Shown: piece after piece, positions 15,996 to 23,746 of the stretch
Layout: each line of letters opens with the position of its first letter
Numbering within the stretch: position 1 is the first letter of the stretch
Origin: JBCDCE01 sp039182515
Lineage (GTDB): Bacteria; Pseudomonadota; Alphaproteobacteria; Rhodobacterales; Rhodobacteraceae
DNA length: 23,978 nt
Direction of reading: 5' to 3'
NCBI GenBank assembly: GCA_039182515.1
Contig: JBCDCE010000059.1
Coordinates: forward strand, 1 to 23,978
Made by a program: the position numbers and the translations under genes
The notes under the pieces: generated by a model
Database searches by the model: none
What the model was told of the DNA's origin: nothing
What the model saw: only the letters and a program-made list of their open reading frames with translations

Positions 15996-16465
15996 GCCGG
16001 GCTGCGGCCTATGGTGGTTTGGCGATGTGGCTGATGGCAACAAACATTGCCTCAGCGGCCTGTTCTCCCGACAAGATCGATCTGCGCGGCTCTTGGGGGC
16101 AAACACAATTTAGCATTGAAGTGGTGGATACGCCCGAAAGCCGCGGGCAAGGCCTGATGAATCGCCCGTCGCTCGGCCAGTTTGCTGGGATGCTCTTTGT
16201 GTATGAGCGTCCCCAATCCGTGGCGTTTTGGATGAAAAACACGCTGATTCCCCTCGATATGATTTTCGCTGGGGCCGACGGTGTTGTGCGGCGGGTACAT
16301 TCAAATGCGATACCGGGAGATCTCACGTCCATTCCTGGCGGGCCAGGCATCCAATATGTTTTGGAGGTTAACGGTGGTATGGCCGAGACGCTCGGGATCG
16401 ATGCTGGCTCTGTCATGCGGCATCCGAGCATCGATGCAAAAAACGCGTCTTGGCGCTGTAATTGA
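15971..16465 (+). CDS. Secreted DUF192 family protein
   Basis: 164 residues from a GTG at 15971 that overlaps the cold shock gene by 25 bases; the ORF is open much further upstream in the shadow of that gene, and an ATG at 16025 would remove the charged n-region. With the GTG start there is a proper signal peptide (MGNGAQRLSR, a hydrophobic core, and cleavage after ASA at about 29). The mature domain has the DUF192 pattern: ESRGQGLMNRPSL, GMLFVYERPQSVAFWMKNT, IPLDMIF, AIPGDLTSI and YVLEVNGGMAE. DUF192 proteins are small beta-sandwich proteins of unknown function, exported in many proteobacteria. No good ribosome site is seen, so coupling to the preceding gene is likely. Confidence 0.85.
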   Translation: MGNGAQRLSRAAAYGGLAMWLMATNIASAACSPDKIDLRGSWGQTQFSIEVVDTPESRGQGLMNRPSLGQFAGMLFVYERPQSVAFWMKNTLIPLDMIFAGADGVVRRVHSNAIPGDLTSIPGGPGIQYVLEVNGGMAETLGIDAGSVMRHPSIDAKNASWRCN

Positions 16466-16516
16466 AGAACTTTACTCTTTTCATTTGTCAGACAGCGGGC
16501 TATCAGCCCCGTCAGT

Positions 16517-16593
16517 CGGGGCGTAGCGCAGCCTGGTAGCGCGACGGTTTTGGGTACCGTAGGTCGCAAGTTCGAATCTTGCCGTCCCGACCA
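16517..16593 (+). tRNA. tRNA-Pro (UGG anticodon)
   Basis: A 77-base cloverleaf. The acceptor stem CGGGGCG pairs with CGTCCCG (one G-U), the anticodon stem ACGGT/ACCGT encloses TTTGGGT so the anticodon is TGG, and the T-arm contains GTTCGAATC; the discriminator is A and CCA is encoded in the DNA. It reads proline CCA and, by wobble, other CCN codons. It lies 51 bases after the DUF192 gene. Confidence 0.97.
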
Positions 16594-16607
16594 CTTCTAA
16601 AAAACTC

Positions 16608-16636
16608 ACACAGAGCTCCATATCTCGTGTCTTTTT
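16608..16636 (+). terminator. Intrinsic terminator after tRNA-Pro
   Basis: ACAC, a bulged A and GAG (16608-16615) pair with CTC and GTGT (16624-16630) around an 8-base loop, followed directly by CTTTTT. It begins 14 bases after the tRNA 3' end, the expected position for tRNA transcript termination. Confidence 0.6.
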
Positions 16637-17125
16637 GCGACTTCTCCGCATTTGGATTCAGGTGCGTTTTGCGATTTTGAGAGTGCGAAAGGCATTGCCG
16701 CTCGAGTGCTTACCTACGCTTTGGCTGGCAAGTTTCTCAAAATACGGGAAAAAATCGGTTGAGGGGCGCACTTGCGTCGATTTTTGGTTTCAAAAGCGAT
16801 TCTGAGCGCTCCTGTGCCTCAAGGCGCGGTCAAGGGAAATTTCTTCAACTTTGCATAAATTTGCCGTTGACGGTCTATGCCTGAATACGTCACCTTGTGT
16901 GGGCTGGCTTCGTCCGCACTAGATGTAGTGTTTGTCAATCATCTGGAGCGGGCGAGGGGTAAGAGGGACACATAAGCAAATGCAGCGGGCATGTCGCTCG
17001 GAGGCCGGACAACGATTTCGGCGGCAGATGCGTATTGCCGATTGCTCTCATGCTGGTGCGAAACTTGGGAAAACTAAGCTCGCGGGTGAGATCAGGTTCA
17101 AAAAGACAACGGCAAAGGCTACGCA
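16637..17125 (+). promoter_or_regulatory. Long upstream region and leader of nrdJ
   Basis: About 490 bases without a supported gene. The left part (16637-16860) is comparatively AT-rich with A-runs near 16740-16755 and shows nothing I can name. The right part holds the NrdR-type palindrome at 16916-16931 and then 194 bases of leader to the nrdJ ATG. A 49-codon ORF starting with ATG at 16980 ends in a TGA overlapping the nrdJ start. The nrdJ ribosome site is AAAGG, 7 bases before the ATG. Confidence 0.4.
16916..16931 (+). promoter_or_regulatory. NrdR box upstream of nrdJ
   Basis: GCACTAGATGTAGTGT matches the NrdR consensus ACACTATATATAGTGT at 13 of 16 positions and is a clean inverted repeat (CACTA, 4 bases, TAGTG). 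NrdR represses ribonucleotide reductase genes when dATP is high, and a site upstream of nrdJ is where it would be expected. Only one box is evident; NrdR sites commonly occur in pairs. Confidence 0.78.
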
Positions 17126-20100
17126 ATGAAAATTGAAAGACGGTTCACCGCCGCAGGGCAGGACGCATACGAAGGGCTTTCCTTCACAAGCACGACTTCG
17201 GAAATTCGCAACCCAGACGGGACCGTGGTTTTCTCTCTCGAGAACCTCGAAGTCCCAGGTTCTTGGAGCCAAGTGGCAAGCGACGTGATTGCGCAGAAAT
17301 ACTTCCGGAAAGCGGGCGTGCCCTCTGAGATCGTAAAAGTCGAAGAAAATGACGTGCCGTCTTTCTTGTGGCGCGGTAAACCAGCCAAAGGCGCAACCTT
17401 TGGTGGCGAAACGTCCGCCAAGCAGGTGTTTGACCGCCTCGCAGGGGCTTGGACCTACTGGGGCTGGAAAGGCGGCTACTTCTCTACAGAAGAAGATGCG
17501 CAGGCTTACTTCGATGAGATGCGTTATATGTTGGCCACTCAAAAAGCCGCGCCCAACTCGCCACAGTGGTTCAACACTGGTCTGCATTGGGCGTACGGTA
17601 TCGATGGGCCAGCACAAGGCCATCACTACGTCGATTACAAAACCGGCAAGCTGACGAAATCCAAGAGCTCTTACGAGCACCCACAGCCCCATGCCTGCTT
17701 CATCCAGTCGGTCTCTGATGATTTGGTGAATGACGGCGGCATCATGGACCTTTGGGTGCGCGAAGCGCGTCTCTTCAAATATGGCTCCGGCACCGGCACA
17801 AATTTCTCTTCCTTGCGCGGCGAAGGCGAAGGCTTGTCTGGTGGAGGTAAGTCCTCCGGGCTCATGGGCTTTCTGAAGATCGGTGACCGCGCTGCTGGCG
17901 CCATCAAATCAGGCGGCACCACACGCCGTGCGGCGAAGATGGTGATCTGTGATGCAGACCACCCTGACATTGAAGACTTCATCAACTGGAAAGTGCTCGA
18001 GGAGCAAAAGGTAGCAAGCATCGTTGCTGGCTCCAAGATGCATGAAGTCAAGCTCAACGGCATCTTCGCAGCCTTGAACGGTTGGGATGGCTCTGAGGAC
18101 GGCAAGTACGATCCAAAGGCCAACGAGCAGCTGAAAGCGGCGATCAAAGACGCCAAGTCTGCGATGATCCCAGAGACCTATATCAAGCGGGTTCTGGATT
18201 ACGCGCGCCAGGGTCACACAAGCATCGAGTTTCCGACCTACAATACAGATTGGGATTCCGAGGCCTATGGCAGCGTGTCGGGTCAAAACTCCAACAACTC
18301 TATCCGTGTGACAGACGCATTCCTCTATGCTGTTGAGAAGGACGCGGATTGGGAACTGATCAACCGCGTGGACGGATCCGTGGCCCGCACAATGAAAGCC
18401 CGCGATCTTTGGGCGCAAGTGGGTCACGCGGCTTGGGCCTGTGCAGATCCTGGCATCCAGTATCACGACACGGTCAACGCGTGGCACACCTGCCCAGAAG
18501 ATGGCGAGATCCGCGGCTCAAACCCGTGTTCTGAGTACATGTTCCTCGACGACACGGCCTGTAATCTCGCCTCAATGAACCTGCTGACCTTCTACAAAGA
18601 GGGCACATTCCAGATCGAAGACTACATGCACGCCTCGCGTCTCTGGACCGTGACGCTCGAGATCTCTGTGATGATGGCGCAGTTTCCATCCAAAGAAATC
18701 GCGCAGCGGTCTTATGACTTCCGTACGCTTGGTTTGGGCTATGCCAATATCGGCGGTCTCTTGATGAACATGGGCTATAGCTACGACTCGGATGAGGGTC
18801 GGGCCCTGTGTGGCGCTCTGAGTGCCATTATGACGGGCGTGAGCTACGCCACCTCCGCAGAGATGGCAGGCGAGCTTGGGGCGTTCCCAGGGCACGCGAA
18901 GAACGCCGATCACATGCTGCGCGTGATGCGCAACCACCGCAATGCCGCTTATGGCAAGACCGATGGCTACGAAACGCTTGCCGTCAAGCCAGTGGCGCTG
19001 GATCACAAAAACTGCCCTGAGCCCGGCTTGGTTGATATCGCCATGGCGGTGTGGGACGAAGTGATCAGCTTGGGCGAAGCCCATGGCTACCGCAATGCGC
19101 AGGCCACTGTGATTGCGCCGACGGGCACAATTGGCTTGGTCATGGACTGCGATACCACCGGGATCGAGCCGGACTTCGCGCTTGTGAAGTTCAAGAAGCT
19201 CGCAGGCGGTGGATATTTCAAAATCATCAACCGCTCGGTGCCAGCCGCTTTGGAAAAGCTCGGCTACGGTTCCGCGCAGATCGAAGAGATCGTGGGCTAT
19301 GCAGTGGGTCATGCGACCATCGGTAATGCGCCCGGCATCAACCACACGGCGCTTCTGGGCCATGGGTTTGGTCAGGCGGAGATCGACAAGATCGAAGCAG
19401 CTCTGCCATCCGCATTTGATATTCGCTTTGTGTTCAACCAATGGACCCTGGGCGAGGCCTTCTGCACGGAGACCTTGGGTATCCCAGCCGCAAAGCTGAA
19501 CGATCCGACCTTTGATCTTCTTAAGCACCTTGGCTTTACCAAAGCGGATATCGATGCGGCCAACGACCATGTCTGCGGAACAATGACGCTGGAAGGCGCG
19601 CCGCATCTTGATCCAAAGCACTATGGCGTGTTCGACTGCGCGAACCCTTGCGGTAAGAAGGGCAAACGGTATCTCAGCGTGGACAGCCACATCGAAATGA
19701 TGGCGGCAGCGCAAAGCTTCATCTCGGGCGCGATCTCCAAAACGATCAACATGCCCAACGATGCAAGTATTGAGGATTGCCAAAAGGCCTATGAGAAATC
19801 TTGGGCTCTGGGCGTGAAAGCCAACGCGCTCTACCGCGATGGCTCGAAGCTTTCGCAGCCATTGGCAGCAGCCCTTGTGGAAGACGACGATGAGGCGGCG
19901 GAGATTCTCGAAAGCGGCTCGACCACTGAAAAAGCGGCTGTGTTGGCCGAAAAGGTCATCGAGAAGGTTGTGATCAAGGAGATCGTGAAATCGCAGCGTG
20001 AAAAGATGCCGGAGCGTCGCAAGGGCTACACGCAAAAAGCGATTGTGGGCGGGCACAAGGTTTACCTGCGCACCGGTGAGTACTCGGACGGCAACCTGGG

Positions 20101-20788
20101 TGAGATCTTCATCGACATGCACAAAGAGGGGGCTGGCTTCCGGGCGATGATGAACAACTTCGCCATCGCGGTCTCGGTTGGCTTGCAATACGGTGTTCCG
20201 CTCGAAGAGTTTGTGGATGCTTTCACCTTCACCAAATTTGAGCCTGCGGGCATGGTGCAAGGCAATGATAGCATCAAAAATGCCACGTCGATCCTAGACT
20301 ACATTTTCCGCGAATTGGCGGTAAGCTATCTCGATCGCACGGATCTGGCGCATGTGAAGCCTGAAGGCGCCACATTCGATGATGTGGGTCGCGGTGAGGA
20401 AGAGGGTGTGTCCAACATCAAAGAGATGAGCGACACGGCGGCAAGCAAATCTTTGGAAGTCTTGAAGCAGATCTCTTCCACAGGCTACTTGCGTAAGCGC
20501 TTGCCGCAGGAATTCCGGGTATTGCAAGGCGGTCAAGGCACTGGATCTGGTGCCGTTGCTTTGAGTGGGGTCGAAGATCCGGCGGCAGCCCTTCAGGCTC
20601 TCGTGCCAGAGGTTGGAACCGCGACCATGGAGGACGTGGCACCAGCGCTTAAAATGGACGCTGTCACCAAAGCGAAAATGCAAGGCTATGAGGGCGATCC
20701 TTGTGGCGAATGCGGGAACTACACGCTGGTGCGCAACGGCACTTGCATGAAGTGCAACACCTGTGGGTCGACCTCGGGCTGTAGCTAA
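17126..20788 (+). CDS. nrdJ: Vitamin B12-dependent (class II) ribonucleoside-diphosphate reductase
   Basis: 1220 residues, the normal length of the large alphaproteobacterial NrdJ. It reduces ribonucleotides to deoxyribonucleotides with adenosylcobalamin as radical source and works with or without oxygen. The active-site disulfide pair is C191 (PHACFIQS) and C479 (DDTACNLAS); C468 in NPCSE is the thiyl radical site with N466 and E470 beside it. The 468/479 spacing equals that of C408/C419 in the Lactobacillus enzyme. VIAPTGTIGL is the phosphate-binding loop region. A C-terminal domain (about 960-1090, RRKGYTQKAIVGG to LAVSYLDRT) and a cysteine-rich tail (CGECGN, CMKCNTCG), which likely re-reduces the active site, follow. 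It makes the cell dependent on cobalamin for this route. Leader elements suggest NrdR control. Confidence 0.97.
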   Translation: MKIERRFTAAGQDAYEGLSFTSTTSEIRNPDGTVVFSLENLEVPGSWSQVASDVIAQKYFRKAGVPSEIVKVEENDVPSFLWRGKPAKGATFGGETSAKQVFDRLAGAWTYWGWKGGYFSTEEDAQAYFDEMRYMLATQKAAPNSPQWFNTGLHWAYGIDGPAQGHHYVDYKTGKLTKSKSSYEHPQPHACFIQSVSDDLVNDGGIMDLWVREARLFKYGSGTGTNFSSLRGEGEGLSGGGKSSGLMGFLKIGDRAAGAIKSGGTTRRAAKMVICDADHPDIEDFINWKVLEEQKVASIVAGSKMHEVKLNGIFAALNGWDGSEDGKYDPKANEQLKAAIKDAKSAMIPETYIKRVLDYARQGHTSIEFPTYNTDWDSEAYGSVSGQNSNNSIRVTDAFLYAVEKDADWELINRVDGSVARTMKARDLWAQVGHAAWACADPGIQYHDTVNAWHTCPEDGEIRGSNPCSEYMFLDDTACNLASMNLLTFYKEGTFQIEDYMHASRLWTVTLEISVMMAQFPSKEIAQRSYDFRTLGLGYANIGGLLMNMGYSYDSDEGRALCGALSAIMTGVSYATSAEMAGELGAFPGHAKNADHMLRVMRNHRNAAYGKTDGYETLAVKPVALDHKNCPEPGLVDIAMAVWDEVISLGEAHGYRNAQATVIAPTGTIGLVMDCDTTGIEPDFALVKFKKLAGGGYFKIINRSVPAALEKLGYGSAQIEEIVGYAVGHATIGNAPGINHTALLGHGFGQAEIDKIEAALPSAFDIRFVFNQWTLGEAFCTETLGIPAAKLNDPTFDLLKHLGFTKADIDAANDHVCGTMTLEGAPHLDPKHYGVFDCANPCGKKGKRYLSVDSHIEMMAAAQSFISGAISKTINMPNDASIEDCQKAYEKSWALGVKANALYRDGSKLSQPLAAALVEDDDEAAEILESGSTTEKAAVLAEKVIEKVVIKEIVKSQREKMPERRKGYTQKAIVGGHKVYLRTGEYSDGNLGEIFIDMHKEGAGFRAMMNNFAIAVSVGLQYGVPLEEFVDAFTFTKFEPAGMVQGNDSIKNATSILDYIFRELAVSYLDRTDLAHVKPEGATFDDVGRGEEEGVSNIKEMSDTAASKSLEVLKQISSTGYLRKRLPQEFRVLQGGQGTGSGAVALSGVEDPAAALQALVPEVGTATMEDVAPALKMDAVTKAKMQGYEGDPCGECGNYTLVRNGTCMKCNTCGSTSGCS

Positions 20789-20829
20789 ACGTTTGGGCGG
20801 GGGCGCGCGGGGAGCCGCACGCCATCGTC

Positions 20830-20849
20830 GGCCTCTTTACGGAGAGGCC
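20830..20849 (+). repeat. Hairpin in the nrdJ 3' UTR
   Basis: GGCCTCT and AGAGGCC form a perfect 7-bp stem around TTACGG, 42 bases after the nrdJ stop. It has no T-run. Further on, TGGTCA (20854-20859) can pair with TGACCA (20900-20905). Together they give a structured 3' UTR before the terminator. Confidence 0.5.
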
Positions 20850-20913
20850 ATCTTGGTCAGGCCGCAGGCAGAAACCGGGCGGTAATGTAATGACGAGCTT
20901 GACCATTTAAACT

Positions 20914-20945
20914 GGGGCGCCGCTGGGCGCCCCTTCTTTTTTTTT
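20914..20945 (+). terminator. Rho-independent terminator of nrdJ
   Basis: A perfect 8-bp GC stem GGGGCGCC/GGCGCCCC with loop GCTG is followed by TTC and a run of nine T's. It lies 126 bases after the nrdJ stop codon and reads in the nrdJ direction. Confidence 0.93.
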
Positions 20946-20987
20946 CGCGTGCTGCGCACGCGTTTTGCCTCCGGCGGGAGTATTTTT
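20946..20987 (+). terminator. Second hairpin plus Rhodobacterales CTCCGGCGGGAG element
   Basis: Directly after the T-run, CGCGTGC-TGC-GCACGCG (20946-20962) is a 7-bp stem followed by TTTT, a possible back-up terminator. It is followed by CCTCCGGCGGGAG (20968-20980) and TATTTTT. This last sequence recurs between genes in many Rhodobacterales genomes, as far as I know, and may itself act in 3' end formation. Confidence 0.5.
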
Positions 20988-21010
20988 ATCAAGAAAAAGG
21001 GGGGAAGGGG

Positions 21011-21256
21011 CTAGGCTTCCGGCTCGCGGCCTTCTTTGATGAGCCAGGCGCGCAGGGCTTGCGTGCGCGGGTGCCCAATTTCCAGGGCAAAAACGTAAGC
21101 GTGGGTCATGTAGAAGCCAGCGCCTTGCTCGTTGCCTGCAGCCTTGGCAGTATGGCAGGCTTCTTCATAGAGGCCAACCAGCGCTTCTTTGTCGTTACTC
21201 TTATGAGCGCTGAGAAGGCGGTCCTCTAGGGAAGGCGCTTCGATTGACTTAGTCAC
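21011..21256 (-). CDS. Small conserved-looking protein of unknown function, partner gene of the Rieske oxygenase
   Basis: 81 residues from a GTG at 21256, preceded by AAAGG at good spacing; the ORF continues upstream only as a shadow of the Rieske gene. I do not recognise a family. The sequence (start MTKSIEAPSLEDRLLSAHKS, end IKEGREPEA) looks all-helical, with two or three amphipathic helices (EDRLLSAH, EALVGLYEEACHTAKAAG, MTHAYVFALEIG, RTQALRAWLIKEG), reminiscent of a single TPR-like unit. It has no signal peptide or cysteine cluster (one Cys only). It overlaps the Rieske gene's stop by 8 bases, so it is translationally coupled and might assist or regulate that enzyme; this is inference from position. 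Confidence 0.75.
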   Translation of the reverse strand: MTKSIEAPSLEDRLLSAHKSNDKEALVGLYEEACHTAKAAGNEQGAGFYMTHAYVFALEIGHPRTQALRAWLIKEGREPEA

Positions 21257-22400
21257 AGTTGGCCTTTTGCAGCTGACCGGCGACCCAGTCGTGAAAGCAG
21301 TGTGTGGGGCCATCCATCGCTGGAGAGAAGCGCCCGCCGTCAAAGCCTGGGGCCGCGCGGCCTTTTTGCATGCCTTCTACGACAAAGATGTCTTCTTCAA
21401 AGACCTCTTTCCACAGCTTGGCATTCGCATGGCGCATCTCAGCTTTTGTGCTCTCTTCGGCATAATAGAGATGCACGTGTTCTTGCGTGGTCTCATGATC
21501 TTTTGGTTCCAAGACAATTGCGAAAGCGTGGTCGCGTTGCGCGCCTAAAAGCACATTTGGATAGACGGTGATATATTCAGCCCCTTCGTCCCAAAACTCG
21601 GGCAGCCCAGGGAAATCTGGAAAGACGTCGCCGACCTCATCTTTGAGCTGGCGGTACACATAGGTGCCTTGGCCGGAATACTGGCCGGGCTCTGCGATGT
21701 TATAGTGATCTTCGAGCCGCGAATAGCTGTTGAGGCCCGGATGTACCCAAGGCAGGTGGTAGCTTTCGCAATAGTTTTCGACCGCGAGTTTCCAATTGGT
21801 TTGCACATCAAGGGTAAAGCGGCTGTCGTCGCCGCCGTGATACAGGGGCGTTGTGAAATCTGACCAGCGTTTGATGAGATCGGCGTGTGTCTCTTCGAAT
21901 GCAAGAGCATCGCCAGAGATGTTGATAAAGACCACATCGCGCCAGATATGGCTGCGCACTTCAATTAGGCCCAAATCGTTGCGGTCCATTTTGGGGTGCG
22001 TGTTCATGCCAGGACCACCCACATGTGGGGTGGAAACAAGCCGGCCATCTGTTCCGTAACACCAACTGTGATAGGGGCAGCGGATGGCCCCCCCGATCTT
22101 GCGGGCTTCTTCCACAAGGATCATGCCGCGGTGGCGGCAAATGTTGTTAAAGACGCGCACTTGGCCGTCGCGTCCGCGCAGGAGCAAAAGCGGCATGCCG
22201 AGAAAGCTCAAAGGTTTGGCGTCGCCAATCTCAGGCACATCTGCGGCCACGGCCAGGCCCGCCCATGTCTTGAGGAGCACAGCGTTGCATTCAGCTTTGA
22301 ACACCTCTGGATCGGTGTAATGCGCATTGGGCAGACCGCGCGCTTGATCGATGGGTTGGCGGACGGCGTCTAGGTTTGTAAAGGTGTGATCTTTGGCCAT
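21249..22400 (-). CDS. Rieske non-heme iron oxygenase, alpha subunit (aromatic ring-hydroxylating / GbcA-like)
   Basis: 383 residues. The Rieske [2Fe-2S] domain has C88-x-H90 (NICRHRG) and C108-x2-H111 (CPYHSW). The catalytic domain has the mononuclear iron motif E212-x2-H215-x4-H220 (CESYHLPWVH) with D337 (EEDIFVV) as the likely third ligand. The layout resembles single-component alpha subunits acting on small substrates such as quaternary amines (glycine betaine or stachydrine types) as well as aromatic dioxygenases; substrate cannot be assigned. No ferredoxin or flavin reductase gene is adjacent, so electrons must come from a partner encoded elsewhere. The start ATG has AAAGGA 8 bases upstream. 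It is followed by the overlapping 81-residue gene. Confidence 0.9.
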   Translation of the reverse strand: MAKDHTFTNLDAVRQPIDQARGLPNAHYTDPEVFKAECNAVLLKTWAGLAVAADVPEIGDAKPLSFLGMPLLLLRGRDGQVRVFNNICRHRGMILVEEARKIGGAIRCPYHSWCYGTDGRLVSTPHVGGPGMNTHPKMDRNDLGLIEVRSHIWRDVVFINISGDALAFEETHADLIKRWSDFTTPLYHGGDDSRFTLDVQTNWKLAVENYCESYHLPWVHPGLNSYSRLEDHYNIAEPGQYSGQGTYVYRQLKDEVGDVFPDFPGLPEFWDEGAEYITVYPNVLLGAQRDHAFAIVLEPKDHETTQEHVHLYYAEESTKAEMRHANAKLWKEVFEEDIFVVEGMQKGRAAPGFDGGRFSPAMDGPTHCFHDWVAGQLQKANCD

Positions 22401-22744
22401 GGATGCGGTCCTTTGCAGGCTTCCGTGCGATTCGATGCCTCTATGCTAAGAGCTCGAGAGGCGCTTTTGCTTGCTGGATGCGACATCAACCCTGTCAAGA
22501 AACGGCTCGTCTGGCCCCTATGGCTTTGCCAAAATGCGCCCGTTTGCGGCGGACGCATGGGTCAAAAGACGCGCAGGCTTGACCCTTGCGCCACTCCTTG
22601 CCGGGACGATCCGTGCAAATGGGCGCCGGATTGCGCGTTTGGGTTGAAAGTTTGAGAGGGCTCGCGCGTCCACTGTCTGCTCGCTTTTATCCACACTGCA
22701 TCCGGCGTTTTGGGATGCGATTTGACAGGATATGGAGACAGAAG
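22401..22744. promoter_or_regulatory. Divergent intergenic region between the Rieske gene and the EF-hand gene
   Basis: 344 bases without a supported gene. It must drive both neighbours. An interrupted inverted repeat GCCTCT ... AGAGGC lies near 22437-22462, enclosing CTCTATGCTAAGAG. A TTGACA on the minus strand near 22493-22498 is a possible -35 for the Rieske gene, with no clear -10. The TTGACA close to the EF-hand start is too near the ATG to be its -35. Confidence 0.3.
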
Positions 22745-22990
22745 ATGAAACACTTGATACTTCCTATCGCGTTGCTTGGCGCGGCCACTGCGGCTTGGGC
22801 GATGACATCCGTGACAGAGATCGATGGCGACGGTGATGGCGTTTTGACGCTTGATGAAATGCAGCTTGCCTACCCCGACATGACCGCAGAACTCTTTGAA
22901 ATCATTGATGTTGATGCGAATGGCGTGGTGGATGCTGATGAGATTGCAGCCGCGGATGCTGCTGAGCTGCTGCCTCAAAAAGCAACGTAA
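22745..22990 (+). CDS. Secreted two-EF-hand calcium-binding protein
   Basis: 81 residues from the ATG at 22745 (GGAGA ribosome site about 9 bases upstream). A signal peptide MKHLILPIALLGAATAAWA is probably cleaved after residue 19. The mature 62-residue protein is essentially two EF-hands: loop 1 at 27-38 (DGDGDGVLTLDE, ligands D27, D29, D31, E38) and loop 2 at 55-66 (DVDANGVVDADE, ligands D55, D57, N59, E66), each complete. The protein is acidic with few lysines. It is likely a periplasmic calcium binder or buffer; partner and role unknown. It is monocistronic, ending at a shared terminator. Confidence 0.88.
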   Translation: MKHLILPIALLGAATAAWAMTSVTEIDGDGDGVLTLDEMQLAYPDMTAELFEIIDVDANGVVDADEIAAADAAELLPQKAT

Positions 22991-23041
22991 AGACGACGTT
23001 TTTGGTAAAGAGCACCGATTAGTAAGACACACGCGTCTTGG

Positions 23042-23067
23042 ATGGGAGGTGGCCTCGCACCTCCCAT
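23042..23067. terminator. Bidirectional terminator hairpin between EF-hand gene and ilvN
   Basis: A perfect 10-bp stem ATGGGAGGTG/CACCTCCCAT with loop GCCTCG, in the 100-base gap between two convergent genes. The downstream tail is TTGGGTTTAT on the plus strand, a modest T-run; the minus-strand tail is not T-rich. The strong stem and position support shared termination. Confidence 0.7.
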
Positions 23068-23090
23068 TTGGGTTTATTCGACAGGCTGGA

Positions 23091-23654
23091 CTACTCTTCG
23101 CCGCGGCTCAGCGCAGCGACGCCCGTGCGAGCCACTTCAACCAGCCCCAATGGGCGCATCAGATCTGCGAAGGCGTCGATCTTTTCGGGGTTGCCGGTGA
23201 TCTCAAATACGAAGCTGCCTAAAGTGCTATCCACAACATTTGCGCGGAAGATCTCCGCCAAGCGCAGGGCTTCGATGCGTTTGTCGCCGTCGCCCGTGAC
23301 TTTGAAAAGCGCCAATTCGCGCTCAACGGACGGTCCCTCTACCGTAAGATCATGCACGGCGCGTACAGGTACCAATCGGCCCAATTGCGCTTTGATTTGC
23401 TCGATCACTTGCGGGGTGCCGGTTGTGACCACAGTGATGCGCGAGAGATGACCGTCGTGGTCCACCTCGGCGACTGTCAAGCTTTCGATGTTATATCCGC
23501 GACCAGAAAAGAGCCCAATCACGCGCGCCAATACGCCCGCTTCGTTGACCACGAGCACCGCAAGGGTGTGGCGTTCGTCTACATCCGAGAAAGTCGGGCG
23601 AAGATTATAGGCGGAATGGCTTGTCGCGCCTTTTTTGATTTTAAGTGCCGACAT
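23091..23654 (-). CDS. ilvN: Acetolactate synthase small (regulatory) subunit
   Basis: 187 residues, typical of the long IlvN/IlvH type. An N-terminal ACT domain (about 28-105) with HTLAVLVVNEAGVLARVIGL and FSGRGYNIESLTVAEVD binds branched-chain amino acids for feedback inhibition; a C-terminal domain (about 110-187) includes ELALFKV, RLAEIFRANVVD and FVFEITGNPEKIDAF. It activates the catalytic subunit IlvB/IlvI in the first step of valine, leucine and isoleucine synthesis. The start has AGAGG 6-7 bases upstream. The large subunit gene is not directly upstream within the window; the coding end at 23775 belongs to a different protein. Confidence 0.96.
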   Translation of the reverse strand: MSALKIKKGATSHSAYNLRPTFSDVDERHTLAVLVVNEAGVLARVIGLFSGRGYNIESLTVAEVDHDGHLSRITVVTTGTPQVIEQIKAQLGRLVPVRAVHDLTVEGPSVERELALFKVTGDGDKRIEALRLAEIFRANVVDSTLGSFVFEITGNPEKIDAFADLMRPLGLVEVARTGVAALSRGEE

Positions 23655-23746
23655 TTGGGCCCTCTTGGTTCTTTTAAAAACTCGTCGTCGCGTTTGGATA
23701 AAGCAAGGGCGTGGGGCTGTCGATTGCTTTCGTGAGAAGTAGAGAT

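Noticed and set aside
15324..16106. 260-codon minus-strand open frame over the cold shock and DUF192 genes
   Set aside because: Shadow of the plus-strand genes, whose RNP motifs and signal peptide are clear.
16932..17125. Cobalamin riboswitch in the nrdJ leader
   Set aside because: The best B12-box-like stretch (GCTCGGAGGCCGGAC, about 17007-17021) matches the consensus at only about 9 of 15 positions and the rest of the riboswitch core is not evident. A covariance model search would decide.
18572..20260. 562-codon open frame on the minus strand inside nrdJ
   Set aside because: It lies wholly antisense to the clearly conserved nrdJ, its translation is His/Arg/Leu-rich with no recognisable domain, and long antisense frames are common in GC-rich genes.
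22722..22728. TTGACA upstream of the EF-hand gene as a -35 element
   Set aside because: It lies less than 20 bases from the ATG, leaving no room for a -10 and a leader.
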